DNA of 64,000 nt from Porticoccus sp002341315 (GTDB taxonomy: Bacteria > Pseudomonadota > Gammaproteobacteria > Pseudomonadales > Porticoccaceae): the NCBI RefSeq assembly GCF_047634355.1, contig NZ_JBLIAL010000007.1; one strand, given 5' to 3'. The notes under the pieces are model-generated. The model was not told where the DNA came from. It made no database searches and saw nothing but the letters and a program-made list of their open reading frames with translations. The position numbers were made by a program, and so were the translations under genes. Shown in pieces: positions 51,833 to 61,303 of the stretch. The stretch's first letter is position 1. Each line of letters opens with the position of its first letter.

Positions 51833-53296
51833 CTATACGGGGATGATGTCATACTGTTCCTGGTTGTACATTGTCTCCACCTGAAACTGGATGGATCGGC
51901 CGATATATTTCTCAAGACCAGCCACATAATCCGACTCCTCGTCCAGAAGCCGCTCTATCACCACCGAGGCTGCCAGTACCAGAAATGACTGGCACTCAAA
52001 GGTGCGGGCCTCGCGAAGAATTTCCCGCAGCAGATCATAGCAGACCGTCTCCACCGACCTCAGTGTCCCCCTGCCATCGCAGACCGGGCAGGCCACACAG
52101 AGCGTATGCCCCAGACTGGTACTGATCCGTTTGCGAGTCATTTCCACCAAACCCAGTTCAGACACGGTGACCACAGCAGTTTTGGCACGATCACGGGACA
52201 GCGCCTTCTCCAATGCCCGCATCACCTGACGGCGATGTTCTGCATCCTGCATATCGATAAAGTCGATAATGATAATACCGCCCAGATTTCTCAGCCGCAG
52301 TTGGCGTGCAATACTGTAGGCCGCCTCCAGGTTGGTCTTGAAAATGGTTTCCTCCAGATTGCGATGACCGACAAAGGCACCGGTATTCACATCCACGGTA
52401 GTCATTGCCTCGGTCTGCTCAATCACCAACGACCCGCCGGATTTCAGCGAAACTTTTTTGTCCAGTGCACGACTGATTTCATCTTCGACACCAAACAGAT
52501 AAAACAGTGGCCGTTCGTCCGTGTAGTACTCGAGCATTGAGGTCAAATCAGGATTGAATTGCCGGGTAAACACCAGCAGCTTGTTGAACACCTCGCGGGA
52601 GTCCACCCGGACCTTCTCGACCTGTAGTTGCCCCATGTCCCTGATGGCCCGAAGGTACAAGGGCAAATCCTCATAGACAATCGCGGGTGCGACAACCCCT
52701 TTGGCGGCTTTTTCTACAGACACCCAGAGCTGCTGTAAAAACGCTACCTCGCGACTCAACTCGGAACCCTCAACCCCCTCTGCCGAAGTGCGAATAATAT
52801 AGCCACCGGTGCTATCGGATTCCAGCAGTATGGTATCGAGGTCAGAGCGCAAACGCTGCCGCTCCTGCTCATCGGCGATGCGCTGCGAAACACCCACGTG
52901 GTCCACGTTGGGCATGTAGACGAGCAACCTTGAAGAGACAGTCAAACGGGTTGAGAGACGGGCCCCCTTGGTGCTGATCGGATTTTTAATGACCTGCACC
53001 AGCAATGACTGGCCCTCGCGAAGGTAGAGGCGGATATCCGGGGCACTGTTACTACTGGCGTTTGTTTCCGGACGAAGAATATCGTCCACATGTATAAACC
53101 CGGCCTTGTCGAGCCCGATATCGACAAAAGCCGCCTGCATACCGGGAAGCACACGCACCACCTTGCCTTTATAGATATTGCCGACAGGCCCACGGCTCAG
53201 GGTGCGCTCAATGCTGACTTCCTGCAGTACGCCATTTTCCACGAACGCTACCCGCGACTCCATCGGCGTGATATTGACCAGAATTTCCGTGCTCAT
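51833..53296 (-). CDS. rng: Ribonuclease G
   Basis: A 487-residue RNase E/G family endonuclease that matures 16S rRNA 5' ends. An S1 domain (GNIYKGKVVRVLPGMQAAFVDIG) leads, then a catalytic DNase I-like region with VDVNTGAFVG and IIIIDFIDM supplying the two metal Asp. The Zn-link Cys pair is CVACPVC. It lacks the long RNase E C-terminus. The start at 53296 has GGAGGG before it and overlaps maf by ATGA. Confidence 0.95.
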   Translation of the reverse strand: MSTEILVNITPMESRVAFVENGVLQEVSIERTLSRGPVGNIYKGKVVRVLPGMQAAFVDIGLDKAGFIHVDDILRPETNASSNSAPDIRLYLREGQSLLVQVIKNPISTKGARLSTRLTVSSRLLVYMPNVDHVGVSQRIADEQERQRLRSDLDTILLESDSTGGYIIRTSAEGVEGSELSREVAFLQQLWVSVEKAAKGVVAPAIVYEDLPLYLRAIRDMGQLQVEKVRVDSREVFNKLLVFTRQFNPDLTSMLEYYTDERPLFYLFGVEDEISRALDKKVSLKSGGSLVIEQTEAMTTVDVNTGAFVGHRNLEETIFKTNLEAAYSIARQLRLRNLGGIIIIDFIDMQDAEHRRQVMRALEKALSRDRAKTAVVTVSELGLVEMTRKRISTSLGHTLCVACPVCDGRGTLRSVETVCYDLLREILREARTFECQSFLVLAASVVIERLLDEESDYVAGLEKYIGRSIQFQVETMYNQEQYDIIPV

Positions 53297-53886
53297 GTAT
53301 CCCTCCACCAGGCGATATCGAAGGCCTGGAGCAACTGGCAGGTCTCTGCAAGCGGCAAACCCACAACACTCGAATAACTGCCCTTAATTGCTGTCACGAA
53401 AACCCCGCCAAGTCCCTGTATGGCGTAAGCGCCAGCCTTATCTACCGGTTCACCCGTCTGCCAGTATCGCTCACACTCTTCTGGTGACAGCGTTCTGAAG
53501 GTGACCTGTGTTTCCGTGTAACGCAACAATTGCCGCTCCTCCGCCACCATGGCGACCGCAGACAATACCCGATGTGTGGTACCCGACAGGCGGCGCAGCA
53601 TGGATAAGGCCTGCTCGCGGTCCGCGGGTTTGCCAAAGATATCCGGACCAACCACCACCGCCGTATCGGCACCCAATACCGGCACACCGGATAATGGGCT
53701 GACAAGCCAGCCCGCGCGGGCTTTTTGCAGCGCAATCCGCTGCACATAATCAACGGCAGGCTCGCCGGGGAGAACGGATTCATCCACGTCGACCGGCGCG
53801 ATGAAAAACCGGCAGCCGATCTGGCGCAACAGGTCAGCTCGCCGAGGCGATGCAGAGGCAAGCACAAAATCAGCCTGTAATTGCAT
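53293..53886 (-). CDS. maf: Maf-family nucleoside triphosphate pyrophosphatase
   Basis: A 197-residue Maf protein. It hydrolyses dTTP/UTP or modified NTPs. N-terminal signature LASASPRRADLLRQIGCRF, then VLGADTAVVVGPDIFGKP with the catalytic Asp, and AYAIQGLGGVFVTAIKGSYSSVVGLPL. Start at 53886 is an ATG after GGTGA; a TTG two codons earlier is possible. In the mreD-maf-rng string typical for this class. Confidence 0.93.
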   Translation of the reverse strand: MQLQADFVLASASPRRADLLRQIGCRFFIAPVDVDESVLPGEPAVDYVQRIALQKARAGWLVSPLSGVPVLGADTAVVVGPDIFGKPADREQALSMLRRLSGTTHRVLSAVAMVAEERQLLRYTETQVTFRTLSPEECERYWQTGEPVDKAGAYAIQGLGGVFVTAIKGSYSSVVGLPLAETCQLLQAFDIAWWRDT

Positions 53887-53928
53887 AATCAAATCACCGG
53901 TCGAAACAGATCCCCCGGGGCAACAGAG

Positions 53929-54438
53929 TCAGGGGCCGGGAGAAATATCCTCCTCGCCCCAGCGGGTCCAGTGCAGACGGCTTAACACGACTACCAACAC
54001 TGGCCAGAACAGCATGGAAGACAGGGCCGGAGCGAGCCGCACTGCGCCCTGCCAGTCAAAGCGGAGTATCAGGGTCAGCGCATAAACCAGACATTGGCTC
54101 AAAGCCACCAATAACAACACCAGTATGGCCTGATGCACTAGCCTGAAATGTCGCATCCGTTGCTGCAACAACAGCAGAATACACGCGCAAATGGCAAACA
54201 CCAGCGCATGTCGACCAATCAGGTCACCAATGACGAAGTCCAGTGCCAGCCCACACAGCCAGGCAAAACCGATCCCGTGCAGGAGCGGACGACGAAACAA
54301 CCAGTAACAGACAGTCAACAGAACAAACTGGGGGCGCCAGTGGGCGGCAGCAGCGGAGAGAGGCAGCATCTGCAGCAGAATCGCAATCAGTATGGTCAGC
54401 GCACTCCAGACATAAACTGATGGACTATCTTGTACCAT
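53929..54438 (-). CDS. mreD: Rod-shape determining protein MreD
   Basis: A 169-residue polytopic membrane protein with about five helices (for example TILIAILLQMLPLSAAAAHWRPQFVLLTVCYW). It links the MreBC system with the elongasome. Identified by topology, the RPQF motif and position between mreC and maf. ATG at 54438 has GAGAGG upstream and overlaps mreC by 14 bases. Confidence 0.9.
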   Translation of the reverse strand: MVQDSPSVYVWSALTILIAILLQMLPLSAAAAHWRPQFVLLTVCYWLFRRPLLHGIGFAWLCGLALDFVIGDLIGRHALVFAICACILLLLQQRMRHFRLVHQAILVLLLVALSQCLVYALTLILRFDWQGAVRLAPALSSMLFWPVLVVVLSRLHWTRWGEEDISPGP

Positions 54439-55279
54439 CCCGATCCTCTCCCAGTGTCTCAATAGCGGAAAACACCAACAACAGATGCCGGCTGCGATCG
54501 ATTTTTGCCGAGGGTGTCAGCGTCACCTCCAAATAAGCCTGGCCCGGCAACACCCTTACCGAAGTCACAGTCCCCACCGGGTAGCCAGACGGAAAACGTC
54601 CTCCCAACCCGGAACTGACCAATTGATCGCCTTCCTCTATATCTGTACTGTTGGCCACATAGCGAAGAGACAGTTTGTTGTAATCCCCCATACCCTCGAC
54701 AATCGAGCGCACACCGTTGCGCAATACCTGCACGGGCAGTGCATGGGCACTATCGGTAATCAGCAACACCTTGCTGCTGCTGCGGTAAACTTCAATCACC
54801 TGCCCCATCAGGCCATCGGCATCGAGCACGGGTTGACCCACGTAGACATCGTGATCTTCGCCGCGGTCAATCATAATAGTGTGGCGGGTCGGGTCGGGTG
54901 TAACCCCGACCAGCTCGGTTACCATGACACTGTCCTGCAGCATCTCGGTAGCGTTCAGCAGGTTGCGCAACCGCACATTTTCTGCGGTGACTTCCGCCAT
55001 CCGCTGCATGCGGGCCTTGTAGATCAGCAGCTCGGTGCGCAGCTGTTCATTGTTTTCTTCCAGCTCTCGCCGCGCCACCACCGTTTCCTGCCCGTACTCA
55101 CTCAGGCGGGCAGGGATGTTCGCCACCCAGTAAAGGGGCACGGTGACTTCCGCCAGCCACCGTTGTGCGGGCTTGAGCCAGGGGGTAAAACTGTCGACAA
55201 ACAGGAGAATCAGCCCAAGGGCTACCAGTAACAGTAAACGCTGTACCGGTGACGAGCTTTTGGAAAACAGATTCTTGAT
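54425..55279 (-). CDS. mreC: Rod-shape determining protein MreC (apparent ATC start)
   Basis: A predicted 284-residue MreC: short cytoplasmic tail, one membrane helix (LLLLVALGLILLFVDSF, residues 15-31), coiled coil (RRELEENNEQLRTELL), then the beta domain (GVTPDPTRHTIMIDRG, SGLGGRFPSGYPVGTV). No ATG, GTG or TTG exists in frame between the upstream stop (inside mreB) and GTG at 55141, which would remove the anchor. The ATC at 55279 aligns with Met1 of E. coli MreC (MKPIFSRG versus IKNLFSKS) and has GGGGTG five bases upstream. A frameshift in the sequence is the alternative. Confidence 0.9.
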   Translation of the reverse strand: MKNLFSKSSSPVQRLLLLVALGLILLFVDSFTPWLKPAQRWLAEVTVPLYWVANIPARLSEYGQETVVARRELEENNEQLRTELLIYKARMQRMAEVTAENVRLRNLLNATEMLQDSVMVTELVGVTPDPTRHTIMIDRGEDHDVYVGQPVLDADGLMGQVIEVYRSSSKVLLITDSAHALPVQVLRNGVRSIVEGMGDYNKLSLRYVANSTDIEEGDQLVSSGLGGRFPSGYPVGTVTSVRVLPGQAYLEVTLTPSAKIDRSRHLLLVFSAIETLGEDRDGTR

Positions 55280-55334
55280 AGCAACACCCCGTATTGTTAT
55301 TGATGATCTGGGGTCAGAACCAGTAAGTACCCTG

Positions 55335-56369
55335 TCAGGATGACATCACATCCATGCTGCGCTTGTCCATCATGTCCAATGCCTTGCCGCCACCGCGGGC
55401 CACACAGGTCAAAGGATCTTCAGCAACTATCACCGGCAGTCCAGTTTCGTGGATGATCAGCCGATCCAGATCACAGAGCAACGCGCCACCGCCCGTCAGT
55501 ACAATTCCGGTTTCGGCAATATCCGAGGCGAGCTCCGGAGGAGATTGTTCCAACACCCGTTTAACGGCCTGGACAATGGCTGCCAGCGGTTCCTGCAGTG
55601 CTTCGAGGATCTCGTCGCTGTTGAGCTGAAACTGTTTTGGCACCCCTTCCGCCAGGTTCCGACCGCGCACATCAATCTCGCGAACCTCACTGGCCGGGTA
55701 GGCGCTGCCAATTTCCATCTTGATACGCTCAGCCGTGGTATCGCCAATTACGCTGCCATATTTGCGACGCACATAATTGCTGATCGATTCGTCGAACCGG
55801 TCACCACCAACCCGGATGGAATCCGAGAACACCACACCGTTCAGGGACAGAATGGCAATCTCAGTGGTACCACCACCGATATCCACCACCATGGAACCGC
55901 AGGCCTCATCCACCGGCATACCAGCACCGATCGCAGCGGCCATCGGCTCCTCAATCAGGAATACCTCCCTGGCGCCGGCACTGTAGGCGGATTCACGAAT
56001 AGCGCGTTTTTCCACCTCGGTGGCCATGCAGGGCACACAGATCAACACCCGGGGACTCGGTGGAATCAGGCTGTGGGAATGTACTTTTTTGATAAAATGC
56101 TGGAGCATTTTTTCAGTAACCTGAAAATCGGCGATGACGCCGTCCTTCATCGGTCGGATAGCGGTAATATTGCCCGGCGTACGACCCAGCATGCGTTTCG
56201 CCTCGACACCCACAGCCTCGACAATTTTCTGACCCTGGTGATGACGGATAGCCACAACGGAAGGCTCGTTCAGAACAATGCCTTTTTCGCGAACATAAAT
56301 CAGTGTATTTGCGGTGCCCAGATCGATCGACAGATCATTTGAAAAAATACCGCGCAATCTTTTTAACAT
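55335..56369 (-). CDS. mreB: Rod-shape determining protein MreB
   Basis: A 344-residue bacterial actin that organises lateral wall synthesis. Phosphate-1 loop IDLGTANTLIYVREKGIVLNEPSVVAI, phosphate-2 VVDIGGGTTEIAILSLNG, and adenosine-site VLTGGGALLCDL are intact. First gene of mreBCD-maf-rng. Divergent from gatC; the 242-base gap between them holds a small palindrome ACTCC-TTC-GGAGT (56504-56516) but no clear promoter. Confidence 0.97.
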   Translation of the reverse strand: MLKRLRGIFSNDLSIDLGTANTLIYVREKGIVLNEPSVVAIRHHQGQKIVEAVGVEAKRMLGRTPGNITAIRPMKDGVIADFQVTEKMLQHFIKKVHSHSLIPPSPRVLICVPCMATEVEKRAIRESAYSAGAREVFLIEEPMAAAIGAGMPVDEACGSMVVDIGGGTTEIAILSLNGVVFSDSIRVGGDRFDESISNYVRRKYGSVIGDTTAERIKMEIGSAYPASEVREIDVRGRNLAEGVPKQFQLNSDEILEALQEPLAAIVQAVKRVLEQSPPELASDIAETGIVLTGGGALLCDLDRLIIHETGLPVIVAEDPLTCVARGGGKALDMMDKRSMDVMSS

Positions 56370-56611
56370 CTATTTTTACCTTGTTGGCCATTTTAGTCCG
56401 GTACAGGGTGACCGATGGCGCTGAAATCTGGCAACTCTACCAATCGCGACAACACAGGGCAAGATTTAAGTCCTTGATCCCCGTACAAAATCACTATCCG
56501 AGCACTCCTTCGGAGTACCCCTGCGGTTGCGGATGTGGTAACTTACGCCCCTCATTTTGTCAGACCAAAATCAGGCACTGACAGTCTCTGTTAACAGCGC
56601 AGAATCATACC

Positions 56612-56899
56612 ATGACTATCGAACGTGCAGACATCGAAAAGCTCGCAGAATTGGCGCGCATCGAACTGAATGATGCCACCATCACGGAAACCACCCGCAG
56701 TATCGCGGATGTGTTGGCACTGGTAGACCAATTGCAGGCTGCCAATACCGAGGGCGTCACCCCGATGGCCCACCCCACCGACGCGATTCAGCGCCTGCGG
56801 CCTGACGTGGTCACCGAAACCAACCAGCGCGAGGCATTTCAGGCCATCGCCCCCGCCGTCGAAGGGGGCCTTTACCTGGTTCCCAAAGTCATCGACTGA
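56612..56899 (+). CDS. gatC: Asp-tRNA(Asn)/Glu-tRNA(Gln) amidotransferase subunit C
   Basis: A 95-residue GatC that wraps around and stabilises GatA-GatB. Signature: IEKLAELARIELND and the C-terminal REAFQAIAPAVEGGLYLVPKVID. First gene of gatCAB, 15 bases before gatA. Confidence 0.95.
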   Translation: MTIERADIEKLAELARIELNDATITETTRSIADVLALVDQLQAANTEGVTPMAHPTDAIQRLRPDVVTETNQREAFQAIAPAVEGGLYLVPKVID

Positions 56900-56914
56900 G
56901 GACGCTCGCAAGCC

Positions 56915-58369
56915 ATGCATAACAAAACCCTCGCAGAGATCATTGCCGGCCTGAACAGCGGCGCCTTCTCCAGTGTGGAAATCACCGGCCACCTGCTGAA
57001 CCGCATCCGGCAACTGGATCCACAATACAACAGCTTTATTACCGTGACTGCCGAGGCCGCGCTGGCCAGTGCCGAAGCCGCCGATCGACAGCGCGCCAGT
57101 GGCAGCGTACCGCTGTTCTGCGGCGTGCCGATTGCGCACAAGGACATCTTCTGCACCAACGGCGTGCGCACCAGTTGCGGCTCGAAAATGCTCGACAACT
57201 TTGTGCCGCCCTACAATGCCACCGTGGTTGAGAATTTTGCTCAGGCCGGCGCGGTAATTCTGGGCAAGACCAATATGGACGAGTTCGCGATGGGCTCCTC
57301 CAACGAAACCAGCTATTACGGCCCGGTCAAAAACCCCTGGGACATCAACTGCGTACCCGGCGGCTCCTCCGGTGGCTCCGCTGCGGCACTGGCTGCCCGT
57401 CTGACCCCCGGCGCCACTGCCACCGATACCGGTGGTTCGATTCGCCAGCCCGCAGCACTGTGCGGCGTCACCGGACTAAAGCCCACCTATGGTCGTATAT
57501 CCCGCTGGGGCATGATTGCTTTTGCCTCCAGTCTCGATCAGGCAGGTCCGATGGCCCGCTCCGCCGAGGACTGCGCACTGATGCTTAATGCCATGGCCAG
57601 TTTTGACCCGAAGGACTCCACCTCGATTGACCGGGAGGTGCCGGATTACACCGTCGACCTCAATCAGCCACTGAGCGGCCTGAAAATCGGCATACCGAAG
57701 GAGTATTTCGGCGAGGGCCTTAACCCCGGCACCGAACAGGCGGTGCGCGAAGCGCTGACCGAATACGAGAAACAGGGTGCCACGCTGGTGGATATCAGTC
57801 TGCCCCATTCTCACCTGGCGGTGCCCGCTTATTATGTGATTGCACCGGCAGAGGCCTCCGCCAATCTGTCCCGCTTCGACGGGGTGCGCTACGGCTATCG
57901 CTGCGAGGACCCGAAGGATTTGCGCGACCTCTACATGCGCACTCGCGGCGAAGGCTTTGGCGACGAGGTGAAACGCCGCATTCTGGTGGGCGCCTACTGC
58001 CTGTCGGCGGGTTATTACGATGCCTACTACCGCAAGGCCCAGCAGGTGCGCCGCCTGATCAAACAGGATTTTGTCGATGCCTTTGCGATGGTGGATGTGA
58101 TTATGGGGCCTACTTCGCCCTCGCCCGCTTTTGCGTTTGGCGCCAAGGGGGACGACCCGGTAGCCATGTACCTGGAAGATGTTTTCACCATTGCCACCAA
58201 TCTGGCGGGCCTGCCCGGCATGTCCCTACCCTGTGGTTTTGTGGACAACAGGCCGGTGGGCTTGCAGATTATCGGCAACTATTTTGACGAGGGCCTGATG
58301 TTGAACGCAGCCCACCAGTTCCAGCGGGCCACCGACTGGCACCAGCGCACACCGGAGGGCCTTGAATAA
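56915..58369 (+). CDS. gatA: Asp-tRNA(Asn)/Glu-tRNA(Gln) amidotransferase subunit A
   Basis: A 484-residue amidase that releases ammonia from glutamine. Ser-cisSer-Lys triad: Lys in PIAHKDIFCTNG and the serines in VPGGSSGGSAAALAARLTPGATATDTGGSIRQPA. Its TAA overlaps the gatB start (TAATG). Confidence 0.97.
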   Translation: MHNKTLAEIIAGLNSGAFSSVEITGHLLNRIRQLDPQYNSFITVTAEAALASAEAADRQRASGSVPLFCGVPIAHKDIFCTNGVRTSCGSKMLDNFVPPYNATVVENFAQAGAVILGKTNMDEFAMGSSNETSYYGPVKNPWDINCVPGGSSGGSAAALAARLTPGATATDTGGSIRQPAALCGVTGLKPTYGRISRWGMIAFASSLDQAGPMARSAEDCALMLNAMASFDPKDSTSIDREVPDYTVDLNQPLSGLKIGIPKEYFGEGLNPGTEQAVREALTEYEKQGATLVDISLPHSHLAVPAYYVIAPAEASANLSRFDGVRYGYRCEDPKDLRDLYMRTRGEGFGDEVKRRILVGAYCLSAGYYDAYYRKAQQVRRLIKQDFVDAFAMVDVIMGPTSPSPAFAFGAKGDDPVAMYLEDVFTIATNLAGLPGMSLPCGFVDNRPVGLQIIGNYFDEGLMLNAAHQFQRATDWHQRTPEGLE

Positions 58370-59832
58370 TGCAATGGGAAACCGTCATCGGCCTCGAAGT
58401 CCACGTGCAACTGGCCACCCAATCGAAAATCTTTTCCGGCGCCAGCACCGCCTTTGGCGCCGAGCCCAACACCCAGGCCTGCGCCATCGACCTCGCCATG
58501 CCCGGCACCTTGCCGGTGCCCAATGAACAGGCATTTCGCGATGCCATCATGTTCGGTCTGGCCATCGATGCCGACATCGCCCGCACCTCGATGTTCGAGC
58601 GCAAAAACTATTTCTACCCGGATCTGCCCAAGGCCTATCAGACCACCCAGCTGGAAAAGCCCATCGTCGGTCGTGGCCACGTGGACATCGAACTGGCGGA
58701 CGGCAGCAAGAAATCCATCCGCATTCACCACGCCCATTTGGAAGAAGACGCAGGAAAATCCCTGCATGAAGGCTCTTTTGAGATACACGGGCACGGCATG
58801 ACCGGCATCGACCTCAACCGCGCCGGCACACCGCTGATCGAGATCGTCTCCGAACCGGATATGCGTAACGCCGAAGAAGCGGTGGCCTTTGCCCGCAAGC
58901 TGCACAGCATCGTCACCTCGCTGGGTATCTGCGACGGCAACATGTCACAGGGCTCCATGCGTTTCGACGTCAATATATCCGTACGCCCCAAGGGCAGCGA
59001 CACCTTCGGCACCCGCACCGAAACCAAGAACCTCAACTCCTTCAAGTTCATGGAAGATGCCATCGCCATGGAAGTAGAGCGCCAAATCGACCTGATCGAG
59101 GACGGCGGCAAAGTCATTCAGGAAACCCGGCTCTACAATGGCGACACCAAACAGGCTCGCGCCATGCGCAGCAAGGAAGAAGCCAACGACTACCGCTACT
59201 TCCCCTGCCCGGACCTGTTACCCATTGTGTTCGAAGACGACTATATCGAGCAGATTCGTCAGTCCCTGCCGGAACTGCCGGATGCCCGCCGCGACCGCTT
59301 TATCGAGCAGTACGGTCTGTCCCGCTACGATGCCAACAGCCTCAGCGGGGATGCCGCCATCGCGCAATTCTTTCAGACCGCTGCCGCTGGTAGCGATGCA
59401 AAACTGGCTGCCAACTGGATCATGGGTGAACTGTCCGCACGGCTCAACGCCGAGGACAGGGCCATTCAGGACAGCCCGGTCAGCGCCGACCAACTGGCGG
59501 GCATGATTGCGCGCCTCAAAGACGGCACCATCTCCAGCAAAATGGCCAAACAGGTGTTCGACGCCATGTGGAATGGCGAGGGCGACGCCGACAGCATCAT
59601 CGAAGCTCGTGGCCTGAAACAGGTCTCCGACAGCAGTGCCATTGAAGCACTGGTAGACGACGTCATCGCCAGCAGCCCCCAGCAAGTGGATAACTACCGC
59701 AACGCCGACGACGCCAAGCGACCCAAAATGCTCGGCTACTTCGTCGGCCAGATCATGAAAGCGTCCAAAGGTCAGGCCAACCCGCAGCAGGTCAATGATG
59801 TGTTGCTGGAAAAACTCAACGCCCTTCTCTAA
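58369..59832 (+). CDS. gatB: Asp-tRNA(Asn)/Glu-tRNA(Gln) amidotransferase subunit B
   Basis: A 487-residue GatB. It activates the misacylated tRNA and receives ammonia from GatA. Start WETVIGLEVHVQLATQSKIF, signature KNYFYPDLPKAYQTTQ, and a C-terminal YqeY-like tail domain. With gatC-gatA this gives tRNA-dependent Asn and/or Gln synthesis. Confidence 0.97.
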   Translation: MQWETVIGLEVHVQLATQSKIFSGASTAFGAEPNTQACAIDLAMPGTLPVPNEQAFRDAIMFGLAIDADIARTSMFERKNYFYPDLPKAYQTTQLEKPIVGRGHVDIELADGSKKSIRIHHAHLEEDAGKSLHEGSFEIHGHGMTGIDLNRAGTPLIEIVSEPDMRNAEEAVAFARKLHSIVTSLGICDGNMSQGSMRFDVNISVRPKGSDTFGTRTETKNLNSFKFMEDAIAMEVERQIDLIEDGGKVIQETRLYNGDTKQARAMRSKEEANDYRYFPCPDLLPIVFEDDYIEQIRQSLPELPDARRDRFIEQYGLSRYDANSLSGDAAIAQFFQTAAAGSDAKLAANWIMGELSARLNAEDRAIQDSPVSADQLAGMIARLKDGTISSKMAKQVFDAMWNGEGDADSIIEARGLKQVSDSSAIEALVDDVIASSPQQVDNYRNADDAKRPKMLGYFVGQIMKASKGQANPQQVNDVLLEKLNALL

Positions 59833-59859
59833 CGATCAACCAATATACAGAACCTTTTT

Positions 59860-60156
59860 ATGGCACTGAAAAAAGACAAGCGCAAAGTACTCGGCGAATT
59901 TTTCGACGACGAGCGGATAAAAACCTTTCTCGACTTCGAGCCACCAGAAGGTGTTGATGCCGACTTTCATGTGTTGGAAAAAGCCTACCGGGGCATGAAC
60001 ATCGAAAACTTCGAAACCTTTATCAAATTCTTCCTCGAGGATGGCCGCAACCTCAATGCCACCAACTTCGACGGCAAAACCCTGTTAGAACTGGTCAGTC
60101 AACATCGCCTCGGCGAAGACTATGCCGATGTGCTAAAAGCCAACGGTGCCAGGTAA
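59860..60156 (+). CDS. PA4642-family protein of unknown function
   Basis: A 98-residue protein of the PA4642 family. Core: KKDKRKVLGEFFDDERIKTFLDFEPPEGVDADFHVLEKAYRGM and FIKFFLEDGRNLNATNFDGKTLLELVS. Soluble, acidic; no catalytic motif. The family is found in Pseudomonas-like gammaproteobacteria and supports that affiliation. It ends 31 bases from the convergent integron integrase and marks the core/accessory boundary. Confidence 0.85.
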   Translation: MALKKDKRKVLGEFFDDERIKTFLDFEPPEGVDADFHVLEKAYRGMNIENFETFIKFFLEDGRNLNATNFDGKTLLELVSQHRLGEDYADVLKANGAR

Positions 60157-60187
60157 CCCAACCTGCCCTTACCTTTGCTAAAGCCCT

Positions 60188-61153
60188 TTATAGATTACTG
60201 AGGGGGCTGCGCACGCCCTGTGCTCCCTGCTTCAGTACGTGGGTATAGATTTCAGTGGTTTTCACATCGGAATGCCCCAGCTGCTCCTGCACTGTGCGGA
60301 TATCAGCACCTGACTGAAGTAGATGAGTGGCAAAGGAATGGCGCAACGTGTGACAACTTACTTCCTTCTGTATGCCGGCCATCTTCGCCGCACGCTTGAT
60401 CTGTTTGTTCACACTGGTCTCATCGTAGTGGTGTCTGCGAATCAAGCCACTCGCCGCATCAATGCTCAAACGTGAAGCGGGAAAGAAATACTGCCAATTC
60501 AGGCTTTTGGTAGCATTCGGATACTTCCTCGCCAATGCATCCGGCATCCAAACACCAGCAAAGGCGGGGTTAGCGATATCTTGCTGGTGATAAAAAGTCA
60601 CTTGCTTTAGATGCTTGCGCAGCGGTTCGACCAACTCTTTCGCCATCGTCACTATCCGGTGTTTGCCGCCCTTACCGAACATGACGCGCACTTGCTTGAA
60701 ATCAAAGTCAACATCCTTAACGCGCAGCCGAACCAGCTCGATGCGTCTCAGCCCAGAACCGTAAAGCAGTCCACCCATCAGGTAATGCACACCTGCCAAT
60801 TGGCCAAGTAGCATCTTTACTTCCTCCTGGGTCAGCACCACCGGGAGCTTCCTTTGACGATTCGCTCGCTGAAAATGCTCGAGTGGCTCAATAGACTGAG
60901 ATAAAAATTTTGTTTTGAGAAACACCAGTGCATTCAAGGCAACAGCCTGCGTACTCGGGGATACGTGTCGCTCCACAGCCAGAAACGTAAGGAAACGCTC
61001 AATATCAACCGAGCCCAATTCCCTGGGATGTTGCTTTCCGCAAAACACTATGAAATATTTGATCCAGTACAAGTACGCCGCAATGGTCCGCTTACTGTAG
61101 TTGCGAACCTGCATATATGAAGCTATGGATTCAAGAAAGGGAGATTTTGCCAT
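60188..61153 (-). CDS. intI: Integron integrase (tyrosine recombinase IntI)
   Basis: A 321-residue tyrosine recombinase. Catalytic residues: Arg in YGSGLRRIELVRL, Lys in FGKGGKHR, His-x-x-Arg in SCHTLRHSFATHLLQSGADIRTVQEQLGH and Tyr in TTEIYTHVL. The IntI-specific insert is present (ARKYPNATKSLNWQYFFPA, RHHYDETSVNKQIKRA), separating it from XerC/D. The start at 61153 has GAGG six bases upstream and gives the usual IntI length. It is transcribed away from the attI site and cassettes. A terminator lies 50 bases upstream in its leader. Confidence 0.93.
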   Translation of the reverse strand: MAKSPFLESIASYMQVRNYSKRTIAAYLYWIKYFIVFCGKQHPRELGSVDIERFLTFLAVERHVSPSTQAVALNALVFLKTKFLSQSIEPLEHFQRANRQRKLPVVLTQEEVKMLLGQLAGVHYLMGGLLYGSGLRRIELVRLRVKDVDFDFKQVRVMFGKGGKHRIVTMAKELVEPLRKHLKQVTFYHQQDIANPAFAGVWMPDALARKYPNATKSLNWQYFFPASRLSIDAASGLIRRHHYDETSVNKQIKRAAKMAGIQKEVSCHTLRHSFATHLLQSGADIRTVQEQLGHSDVKTTEIYTHVLKQGAQGVRSPLSNL

Positions 61154-61200
61154 GCCAGCCTCATCCATGAAGTCTGTTGTACACCCCATTGAGAGTAGCA

Positions 61201-61231
61201 GAAAAATTAAAGAGGGCAAGCCCTCTTTAAT
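61201..61231 (-). terminator. Intrinsic terminator in the leader of intI
   Basis: A perfect 12-bp stem (ATTAAAGAGGGC / GCCCTCTTTAAT, 61206-61231) with an AA loop. On the minus strand it is followed by TTTTTC. It faces intI and ends about 50 bases before its start codon, so it should stop leftward transcripts coming from attI before they enter intI. Confidence 0.8.
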
Positions 61232-61303
61232 AAGCAGCCCCTTTCTAGAAGTCAAAATAAACCTTTTACAATCAATAAATTAACTAATTTTGCATTTTTC
61301 TTA

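Noticed and set aside
59860..60187. Integron right next to core genes as a sign of insertion into PA4642-family gene
   Set aside because: The gene is intact with a normal C-terminus, and its stop lies 31 bases from the end of intI; no duplication of target sequence was seen.
61154..61255. Longer IntI starting at 61255
   Set aside because: The extension would be coded by the terminator hairpin and has no counterpart in integron integrases; ATG at 61153 has a ribosome-binding site.
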